A stretch of 9,527 bases of DNA from Candidatus Amesbacteria bacterium (GTDB lineage: Bacteria; Patescibacteriota; Microgenomatia; CAZETR01; Amesbacteraceae). Positions within the stretch are counted from its first letter, which is position 1. Each line of letters opens with the position of its first letter. The stretch covers positions 1 to 9,527 of the forward strand of contig JAUXUE010000093.1 in the NCBI GenBank assembly GCA_030681075.1, read 5' to 3'. The translations under genes were made by a program, and so were the position numbers. The notes below the pieces were generated by a model that worked only from the letters and a program-made list of their open reading frames with translations, ran no database searches and was not told where the DNA came from. Shown here one piece after another: positions 1 through 5,191 of the stretch.

Positions 1-1385
1 GGAATTGTCAATCCCGTTCCACTTGTCTTTGCGCAACCACTAACCCAGTCTCCATCTTTATAAGCAGGGACAATTTCATTAATATTTATCTTTTCTCCGA
101 TTAGTGTCCAAACACCATAATGTAAGTGAACACCAGATGAATTTCCTGTTGTACCCATAATTCCTATAACTTCACCAGCTCTGATTTGTCCTGAATCTGA
201 AAGGTTTGTAGTTTGTAAATGGGCAAAAATAGTTAAGAATTTTCCATCGGGAGAGGTAACTCTCACATTTATTCCATAAGGATGGTTTGTTGTGTCATTA
301 GGATACAGAGTATCTGAAATATAGTTTCCGTCGTGAGTAGCAACAACGATCGGACCACTCGCATTTCCAATATCAATAGCTTGTTCGTTTGCGGCAACGT
401 GGGAACAGGTTACAATTTTGTTGAATTTGTCTTTACAAACAAGAGGGATATTTGATCCCACTGGACCTTGGGTAATAGATCCAGAAGTAGGCCAGCAGAA
501 TTGGCCGGAGAGACCAGATTGACCATTCATAATATCAGCAGCCCCCCCTCCACCAAAAAAGCCCAAGAAGGACAGGGGATTGAGATTTTCGGGAACACGC
601 AGTGCCCCGATTTGAATAAAGATGACAATAAGTGTCGTAAAGATGGTAATTGCTGATCCGGCCACGAAACCGACACCTATAAAGCTACTAAACGAGCTAA
701 TAGTATAATTTTTGGCCATTTCAAAGCCAGCATTAAGGATTTTTGGTGCCATGGCTGCCATCTCCGGGAGGACTTGGGTGTTTGGACTAACAATTTTGGT
801 AACTGCAATTCCACCCACAGCCCCAGCGACAGCTCCCGCTGGTCCGGCTACCGCAGCCCCTGTGACTCCAAAGGTAGTAGGCAAGACCCAGGCAGGTAAA
901 TTTATCGAATGAGTAAAAATCTTGGCATTAGTAACTGCATTATGAAAAGTTTCTTTTAAAGAAGTTCCGATGACAGGAGCATAGACGGTTTGGGAGGTTG
1001 TAGGAGAATTTAATTCAGGAAAAGATTGTGAGAAAAGTCTGGCCAATTCGGGATTTTTACTAAAGGTAAAAAATTGCTGAACATCAGTATTACCTAAGTT
1101 GACAGAAAATAATTTCTGCATTTCTATTTTGATAGGACCTGGCGTTGCTAGCCGTTCTCCGATGGCGTTTATGGTTTTAATGGGATTTGGAGATGAAGCG
1201 ATAACCGGAAGATATTTGATAAAGGACTGAGTGGCATGATTATTTACGGATAATTTTGAGACAGCCTCTGCTGCTTTGGTATAGGAAGTGACGGCATTAT
1301 TTAGAACTTCAGGTTTTATAGTCTTAATTTTTCCAGCTTCGGCTACTATCTTGGCAATGTTTTGTGATACCAGATCATCCTTCAT
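1..1385 (-). CDS. Membrane-anchored M23 (LytM-type) metallopeptidase, 3' end outside window
   Basis: An open frame of 461 codons starts at ATG 1383-1385 and continues past base 1. It begins one base after the VirB4 stop (TAA-T-ATG), so the two genes are probably translationally coupled. The N-terminal ~165 residues are soluble and helix-rich. Residues ~168-195 form a Gly/Ala-rich glycine-zipper stretch (GAAVAGPAGAVAGAVGG), and ~230-258 is a clear transmembrane helix. The C-terminal part, from FCWPTSGSITQGPVGSN on, is an M23 peptidase domain. Candidate zinc ligands are H329 and D338 (AIDIG) and H422 in GVHLHYG, with H389 (FAHL) and H420 as the other conserved histidines. The family cleaves peptide cross-links of peptidoglycan. 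Beside VirB4 and PrgI it probably opens the wall for the secretion apparatus, which is an inference. The gap between the first His and Asp is longer than in classical LytM (HxxxD) but is common in CPR relatives. Confidence 0.88.
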   Translation of the reverse strand, partial: MKDDLVSQNIAKIVAEAGKIKTIKPEVLNNAVTSYTKAAEAVSKLSVNNHATQSFIKYLPVIASSPNPIKTINAIGERLATPGPIKIEMQKLFSVNLGNTDVQQFFTFSKNPELARLFSQSFPELNSPTTSQTVYAPVIGTSLKETFHNAVTNAKIFTHSINLPAWVLPTTFGVTGAAVAGPAGAVAGAVGGIAVTKIVSPNTQVLPEMAAMAPKILNAGFEMAKNYTISSFSSFIGVGFVAGSAITIFTTLIVIFIQIGALRVPENLNPLSFLGFFGGGGAADIMNGQSGLSGQFCWPTSGSITQGPVGSNIPLVCKDKFNKIVTCSHVAANEQAIDIGNASGPIVVATHDGNYISDTLYPNDTTNHPYGINVRVTSPDGKFLTIFAHLQTTNLSDSGQIRAGEVIGIMGTTGNSSGVHLHYGVWTLIGEKININEIVPAYKDGDWVSGCAKTSGTGLTI

Positions 1386-1386
1386 A

Positions 1387-3141
1387 TTATTCCGTCTCTG
1401 ACACCAATCTTAACTCCTGAGCCGTTGCTTCTTTTTTCTTTTCTCTGTCAAAGATTTCTTGGGGCTTAGTAGTGACGAGCTTATGTTCGTCGGGCGAAGC
1501 CACGACTTTGATAGCCACGTGATTGTTACCAGCAAAAAACAAGCCCTCCCCGACTTCAGCAGAAAGAAGCAGATGTTTTTCTCCTTCAGACAGATAAAAG
1601 ACACTGGCTACTTTATCGATGGCAGCAGGAGACTGTTTCATCAAAAATTGTATTGAAGAATTGGTGACAATGGCTTTACCAAAGTCGGTACTCAAAAAAT
1701 CTTCGACATCTTGAGTAATTGTGGTTAGTCCCAAGAAGTATTTACGAGCCCGTTTGGCAATACCATAGAGGAAAGAGGCCGAATCGGGAGAGCGCATCAG
1801 ATACCAAGCTTCGTCAACAATGAGTAATCTCTTTTTGACGACCCGGCGCATTTTGGTCCAGATATAATCGAGAATAATAAAAATAGCAATTGGCTTCATA
1901 GCATCCTCGAGATCGCGGACAGAAAAGACGGTAAAAGGATTGTTTAATTCCACATTACTGGGTTGATCAATAATTCCAGCAAAACTTCCTTTAACAAATT
2001 TCTCAATTCTGTCAGCCAGAGACTGTGACATGGCATCTTCCATTCCGACCAAGGCTTTGTATAAATCTTCCATGAGTGGGGGATCTTTCTTTTGAGTTTC
2101 GGGATCGGTAGTTATACCTTTCATTTTATAAGTCAGAACTAATGCTCGATCAAGGATGGCTTCCTCAGATGGAGACATTTGACCCATAATGACTTTGAAA
2201 AGCGAATGTAAAGAGAGGATCTTCATGTTCAATTCATTTTCATCAGAGTCTTGGGTCAGGCTGGACAAGTCGAAGGGATTGATCCGGCAGGTAGAATTGA
2301 AGGAAAAGTTGATGTATTCGCCCCCGACTGCGTCAGACAATGTTTTGTATTCATTTTCCGGATCAATAATTATTATTTCCGTCCCAAACATCAGGCTTCT
2401 TAATATTTCTAGTTTTACGGCATACGACTTGCCTGCGCCCGCTTTAGCAAAGACCACGGTGTTTGCATTCTCCAAACTAAACCGGTCAAAAATTACCAAA
2501 CTTCCATTGTGCTCATTGAGTCCATAAAGGATTCCTTCGTTACTGGTTAATTCAGACGAGGTGAATGGGAATGTAGTAGCAAGAGATGTGGTATCCATGT
2601 TTCGAGAGATAAGTAAATGGTCTTGACCCGAGGGGAGAGTAGCTTTAAAACCATCAGCTTGCTGAAGGAGGGCTGGAAAAGTAGTAATCAGAAGCGATCC
2701 TAGGGTACTGCTGACTTGTTTGGTAATTTGTTCGAGCTCCACTTCGTCATTGGCAAATATTGTGACATAAAGCGAGAACTGAAAGAATCTTTCTTCACCT
2801 TTGACAAGTTGTTGCTGAAGTTGTAAGGCATCTTCCAGTTTGGCTTGGGTTCCAGGATCAATGACTCGCCCACGTTGCAAGTCTGTGGAGATTTCAGCCT
2901 CCATTTCGGCAATTTTGCGCCGCAGGTCATCGAGGGTTGATTTGCTTTCGACCGGATAGATAAACATCGAGACATTGAGTGAATGATCGAAATTGATAAG
3001 GGGCGAGAGCCAATTTGGAGTGACAAACCGAGGATAGCCACTGACAAAAAGAGTCCGAAAGAGCTTTCCATCGACATTGAGAGTGTTAAATTCGACATGG
3101 ATTTTTTTGGGTGCAATTACATCTTTGATAGATTGGTCCAT
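1387..3141 (-). CDS. virB4: VirB4/TraC-type T4SS ATPase, middle and C-terminal ATPase domain
   Basis: This is the motor ATPase of a type IV secretion or conjugation system, acting at the cytoplasmic face of the membrane. I start it at ATG 3139-3141 (MDQSIKD), 584 aa. The frame could open at GTG 3178-3180, but the ATG sits one base after the upstream stop (TAA-T-ATG), the same junction as at the gene's own 3' end. The first ~190 residues match the VirB4 middle region (FRTLFVSGYPRFV, then WLSPLI). A charged, coiled-coil-like stretch lies at ~70-113. The Walker A loop is AKAGAGKS at ~232-239, with Ala in place of the usual first Gly. Walker B is RLLIVDEAW at ~438-446 (D443, E444), followed by a TITQDVEDF motif at ~474. 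The tail is strongly charged. The VirB4 N-domain is absent here and is encoded by the next gene upstream, so the two chains probably act as one ATPase. Confidence 0.93.
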   Translation of the reverse strand: MDQSIKDVIAPKKIHVEFNTLNVDGKLFRTLFVSGYPRFVTPNWLSPLINFDHSLNVSMFIYPVESKSTLDDLRRKIAEMEAEISTDLQRGRVIDPGTQAKLEDALQLQQQLVKGEERFFQFSLYVTIFANDEVELEQITKQVSSTLGSLLITTFPALLQQADGFKATLPSGQDHLLISRNMDTTSLATTFPFTSSELTSNEGILYGLNEHNGSLVIFDRFSLENANTVVFAKAGAGKSYAVKLEILRSLMFGTEIIIIDPENEYKTLSDAVGGEYINFSFNSTCRINPFDLSSLTQDSDENELNMKILSLHSLFKVIMGQMSPSEEAILDRALVLTYKMKGITTDPETQKKDPPLMEDLYKALVGMEDAMSQSLADRIEKFVKGSFAGIIDQPSNVELNNPFTVFSVRDLEDAMKPIAIFIILDYIWTKMRRVVKKRLLIVDEAWYLMRSPDSASFLYGIAKRARKYFLGLTTITQDVEDFLSTDFGKAIVTNSSIQFLMKQSPAAIDKVASVFYLSEGEKHLLLSAEVGEGLFFAGNNHVAIKVVASPDEHKLVTTKPQEIFDREKKKEATAQELRLVSETE

Positions 3142-3142
3142 A

Positions 3143-3739
3143 TTAGTGATAAAAACTAAAATATAAATTTTGGAGTTCACTACTGGTCAATTGCCGGGCC
3201 TTCAGGCCAATTCTGGCAAAGAGACGGATTAGGTGATCCCGCTTTGGATCAAGACTGATAGTAGCCTTTTCGACGATTTCCGACACTGGCTTAGGTAATC
3301 CCTCGGGTTTTGGAGCCAGTGACAGGGCAGCAGTCGTAATTCCCAATTCGAGTGAGGAGTAGGGCAGAGCAACATAAAATTTCTTATCTAGGACATTTCC
3401 TTGACGGACGACTGACTTGACAAAATCGCGGTATTTGACCATTTGGTCTTTGATTAGTGGGGATGTCAGGCGTTCTATCTGGTCATCAACATATTTGAGA
3501 TATATGGTTATATCTTTTTGTTTGCTAGCCACGACAATTTGAATAGAGAAGGTCAGAGAATTGAGTAGTTGGGCATAAGAAAAGATGGTGGCTTCTTGTT
3601 CCCCCTCGGACAAGAGACCAAAATTGATAGCCGAGACCGAGAGGATCATACAAGCTGAGCCGTCTTTAAGAATAAGTAGATCTGAATTGATATCCTCAAT
3701 ATCTATGTGCTGTTGGGTGGTTGATTGTAAAATTTTCAT
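3143..3739 (-). CDS. VirB4/TraC N-terminal domain protein (split VirB4)
   Basis: This 198-aa protein matches the N-terminal domain of TraC/VirB4 proteins. The features seen are SDLLILKDGSACMILSVSAINFGLLSEGEQE (in two parts around residues 19-50), a LLNSLTFSIQIVV strand, a helical YLKYVDDQIERL segment, LDKKFYVALPY, and a final GLKARQLTSSELQNLYF helix, where full-length homologues run on into the middle domain. It has no P-loop. It starts at ATG 3737-3739, overlapping the PrgI stop as ATGA, and ends one base before the VirB4 ATPase ATG. It therefore probably supplies the membrane/channel-contacting half of the VirB4 motor, in near-equal amount with the ATPase half. Related CPR clusters, as I recall them, carry a similar two-gene arrangement, so this is likely a stable split and not a recent lesion. 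Confidence 0.85.
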   Translation of the reverse strand: MKILQSTTQQHIDIEDINSDLLILKDGSACMILSVSAINFGLLSEGEQEATIFSYAQLLNSLTFSIQIVVASKQKDITIYLKYVDDQIERLTSPLIKDQMVKYRDFVKSVVRQGNVLDKKFYVALPYSSLELGITTAALSLAPKPEGLPKPVSEIVEKATISLDPKRDHLIRLFARIGLKARQLTSSELQNLYFSFYH

Positions 3740-4545
3740 TTTGCTTTTAATAAAATAGATTTAATTATAGAATTGTTGACCTGAATTGACACCGGATTGA
3801 AAACTAATCCGTCTTTCTCTGTAAGAATAGTATATTTACCAGATGAAAGAGGTGTGGCGATTGTAAATTGGCCGAGTTTGTTTGAGCGCAAGGCTCGCAC
3901 TGGAATTCCGGTCTCACTATTTATTATTTCGACAATTGCTCCCTCGACTATTTTTCCCTCATTATCATAGACCAGACCCGACAGAATATTTGCCGTTTCA
4001 GGACTGGAAACCAGGTCGGTGTGAGTGGCTGCTTCAACTTCTGGGACAGGAATAGATTCAACAACGGGGGTTACTGGTATAGGTTGGGGAATAGGATCAG
4101 GAACAGTAACAACAGGGATAGTATTTATTATCGGGGGCTTTGGAAACAAAGCTTTGATTTTCTTTATCCCCAGTTCAATAATAGGAAAGATGTTGAATTT
4201 AGGAATACTAAGTGTGTGAGTTTCTGTTGGAGCCGTATCGACCCCGTCTTTTTGAATAACCTTTTGTTCCCAAAAGAATTCTGTTGGAGAATAGACGGCT
4301 CGGATAAAAGCCAAGAGCCAGGCAGAAAAAGGCCTGCCTTGGACTGGAATAAAAGCCAGCATAATGCCAATAAAAATAGAAATGGCAATAAGGGGCCATT
4401 TTAATAATAGGGGTAGCGGTAGTCGGTAAAAGATTAAACCCACAAATCCTCCTCCAGCCAATTGTAAAAATTGTTTGAGAGTCATGTCTCCCACAAGCCT
4501 AAACTCGTATGAAGAAATATTCTGTGGTACAGGATGTTGATCCAT
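3736..4545 (-). CDS. prgI: PrgI family T4SS membrane protein with C-terminal carboxypeptidase-regulatory-like domain
   Basis: This is a 269-aa inner-membrane component of Gram-positive/CPR-type T4SS (VirB3-like position before VirB4). Residues 1-95 show the PrgI pattern: a short MDQHPVPQNISSYEFRLVGD lead with TLKQFLQLAGGG, two adjacent transmembrane helices (~24-43 and ~48-68), then RPFSAWLLAFIRAVYSPTEFFW. A proline/valine-rich linker follows at ~134-172 (for example DPIPQPIPVTP). The C-terminal ~80 residues (NILSGLVYDNEGKIVEGA ... GQFTIATPLSSGKYTI) look like a transthyretin-like CarboxypepD_reg beta-sandwich. Classical PrgI is only ~100-120 aa, so the C-terminal domain is an addition. The domain probably projects from the membrane and binds partner proteins or wall material, which is inference. 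It starts at ATG 4543-4545, with no clear Shine-Dalgarno. An inverted-repeat arm lies 6 nt upstream. Its stop overlaps the next ATG (ATGA). Confidence 0.88.
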   Translation of the reverse strand: MDQHPVPQNISSYEFRLVGDMTLKQFLQLAGGGFVGLIFYRLPLPLLLKWPLIAISIFIGIMLAFIPVQGRPFSAWLLAFIRAVYSPTEFFWEQKVIQKDGVDTAPTETHTLSIPKFNIFPIIELGIKKIKALFPKPPIINTIPVVTVPDPIPQPIPVTPVVESIPVPEVEAATHTDLVSSPETANILSGLVYDNEGKIVEGAIVEIINSETGIPVRALRSNKLGQFTIATPLSSGKYTILTEKDGLVFNPVSIQVNNSIIKSILLKAK

Positions 4546-4551
4546 GTTTAA

Positions 4552-4584
4552 CAGTGCTCAGAAATAAGATAAAAATACTCAGGG
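4552..4584. repeat. Nested inverted repeat, 3' arm (relative to the four-helix-bundle gene)
   Basis: Two blocks here pair with the opposite side of the gene. The outer block CAGTGCTCAGA (4552-4562) is the exact reverse complement of TCTGAGCACTG at 4975-4985. The inner block CTCAGGG (4578-4584) is the exact reverse complement of CCCTGAG at 4960-4966, and it overlaps the last codons and stop of the four-helix-bundle gene. The order and nesting are correct for one stem with an internal loop (15 nt on this side, 8 nt on the other). The outer block ends 6 nt before the PrgI ATG. The 8-mer gtttaaca also occurs twice here, at 4546-4553 and 4584-4591. Confidence 0.8.
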
Positions 4585-4938
4585 TTTAACATTTAGATTT
4601 TTTATAGTTGTAGTAAGTAACCGAATAATTTCTTTATTTAATTCAATCAGAATCTGAGTGTCGATATTCAGGCAGTCATTAATAATCTCGAGCCAATATT
4701 CGGTTTCCAGGGATGATCCTCGAGCAATACCCAAATATTGACGATATTCTTTCTTATTGTTTCTTCCATACCCCTCAGCAATATTGGCTCCAATTGAACT
4801 TGCGGACCTAAGTATTTGTTTGTATAAAATTTCGCTAGTTCTAGTTTGTGGGAGCTTGTTAAATAAGACAACAACTTCCTTAGTTAGTAATTTAGCTTTT
4901 TGAAAATATATTAAACTATGGTGATCATAATAATTCAT
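4579..4938 (-). CDS. Four-helix-bundle protein, S23 / 23S rRNA intervening-sequence family
   Basis: This 119-aa protein belongs to the small four-helix-bundle family first known from intervening sequences of 23S rRNA genes (S23/IVP; distantly related to Avd of diversity-generating retroelements). Its signature is RSASSIGANIAEGYGR at ~44-59, followed by EYRQYLGIARGSSLETEYW at ~64-82 and a closing helix. I start at ATG 4936-4938 (MNYYDHHSL), which gives the usual family length. The upstream GTG at 4981-4983 would place the repeat DNA inside the coding region and add 15 unmatched residues. Function is unknown; homologues form pentamers and may bind RNA. It sits between the VirB6 and PrgI genes, where CPR T4SS clusters normally do not have it, and is wrapped by nested inverted repeats, which suggests an inserted element. 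No strong ribosome binding site is visible. Confidence 0.9.
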   Translation of the reverse strand: MNYYDHHSLIYFQKAKLLTKEVVVLFNKLPQTRTSEILYKQILRSASSIGANIAEGYGRNNKKEYRQYLGIARGSSLETEYWLEIINDCLNIDTQILIELNKEIIRLLTTTIKNLNVKP

Positions 4939-4959
4939 AGGGCAGTTATACTTAGGATG

Positions 4960-4985
4960 CCCTGAGCACTTTTCTCTGAGCACTG
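4960..4985. repeat. Nested inverted repeat, 5' arm, with a 9-bp direct repeat inside
   Basis: This is the partner of the arm at 4552-4584. CCCTGAG (4960-4966) is the inner block and TCTGAGCACTG (4975-4985) the outer block. The arm also holds the 9-mer CTGAGCACT twice, at 4962-4970 and 4976-4984 (14-bp period). Either copy can pair with AGTGCTCAG at 4553-4561, so two alternative closures of the stem are possible. The arm lies 22-47 nt upstream of the chosen ATG of the four-helix-bundle gene. Confidence 0.8.
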
Positions 4986-5034
4986 AGTACTATTACCAGT
5001 CTACATCGTGAAGTGAATTAAACAAGACCTTTCT

Positions 5035-5061
5035 TTTTCACGAACGTTACATTTGTGAAAA
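5035..5061. promoter_or_regulatory. AT-rich hairpin with GTGAA half-sites, possible operator
   Basis: TTTTCAC (5035-5041) pairs with GTGAAAA (5055-5061). The stem extends inward by one G-T and two A-T pairs, giving about 10 bp around a 7-nt loop (cgttaca). Further GTGAA copies occur at 5008-5012 and 5013-5017, and TCGTGAA (5006-5012) is itself the reverse complement of TTCACGA (5037-5043). No T-run follows the stem, so it does not look like an intrinsic terminator. A protein-binding operator or an RNA hairpin are both possible. Confidence 0.35.
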
Positions 5062-5080
5062 TATGGGGTAAAATAATTTT

Positions 5081-5191
5081 ATGGATTATAAAACCAGATT
5101 GGGAATAATCTTGGGAAGCTTAGTAACAGGTGGTTTTGGTTTGATAATCCTCTTGGCCAATATGGCCCGTCAGTTGTGTAGGTGTTTTTAA
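5081..5191 (+). CDS. Doubtful 36-aa single-helix membrane peptide
   Basis: ATG 5081 opens a 36-codon frame, the only plausible plus-strand gene in the window. It has a charged start (MDYKTR), one hydrophobic glycine-rich helix (LGIILGSLVTGGFGLIILLA) and a short basic/cysteine end (RQLCRCF). Its TAA (5189-5191) overlaps the TAA of the opposing VirB6-like gene. A GGGG run lies 12 nt before the ATG, long for a ribosome binding site. The layout of a single-pass small protein is convincing, but an ORF this short can arise by chance. Function unknown. Confidence 0.25.
   Translation: MDYKTRLGIILGSLVTGGFGLIILLANMARQLCRCF
5085..5090 (-). promoter_or_regulatory. Possible -10 box for the four-helix-bundle/PrgI/VirB4 genes
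   Basis: On the minus strand this reads TATAAT, a perfect -10 consensus, upstream of the four-helix-bundle gene and inside the only long gap of the operon. The bases 17 nt further upstream (CAAGAT) do not resemble a -35 box, so the promoter would be weak or need an activator. A chance match in AT-rich DNA is quite possible. Confidence 0.25.

Larger units (their letters stand above)
4552..4985 (-). mobile_element. Putative IVS-like element: four-helix-bundle gene enclosed by inverted repeats
   Basis: The unit is 434 bp long: an outer inverted repeat, an inner inverted repeat and a single S23-family gene reading the same way as the operon. In rRNA genes, IVS elements have exactly these parts (an S23 ORF inside complementary ends that extend a helix, cut out by RNase III). 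Here the unit lies between two protein genes. I see no transposase, and no convincing target duplication at the outer edges. That it is mobile is inference from its architecture and its misplaced position in the cluster. Confidence 0.45.
4986..5187. other. Longest intergenic stretch, probable regulatory region
   Basis: About 250 bp separate the VirB6-like gene from the four-helix-bundle start (4939-5187); this entry covers the part outside the repeats. All other gaps in the operon are under 40 bp. It is AT-rich and holds a hairpin, several GTGAA half-sites, a possible minus-strand -10 box, and a short hydrophobic plus-strand ORF. No tRNA or recognisable riboswitch is seen. No hairpin followed by a T-run (intrinsic terminator) is seen on either strand. 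Confidence 0.6.

Noticed and set aside
468..912. Plus-strand ORFs at 468-656 and 712-912
   Set aside because: They lie opposite the M23 peptidase frame, which is open throughout. Their composition (for example an Ala/Pro/Thr-rich run) mirrors the glycine-zipper codons.
3142..3180. GTG start at 3180 for the VirB4 ATPase gene
   Set aside because: It would overlap the N-domain gene by 38 bases and add unmatched residues. The ATG at 3141 forms the same TAA-T-ATG junction seen at the next gene.
4021..4404. Plus-strand ORF at 4021-4404 opposite PrgI
   Set aside because: It is a shadow of the PrgI frame and has an Asn/Arg-rich, non-protein-like composition.
4579..4938. Diversity-generating retroelement (Avd is a related four-helix bundle)
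   Set aside because: There is no reverse transcriptase and no template/variable repeat pair in the window. The sequence signature fits the solitary S23 type.
4939..4983. GTG start at 4983 for the four-helix-bundle gene
   Set aside because: The extra 15 residues are translated repeat DNA. The family typically starts close to MNYYD and is about 120 aa.
5035..5061. Intrinsic terminator after the VirB6-like gene
   Set aside because: The stem is AT-rich and has no T-run after it on either strand.
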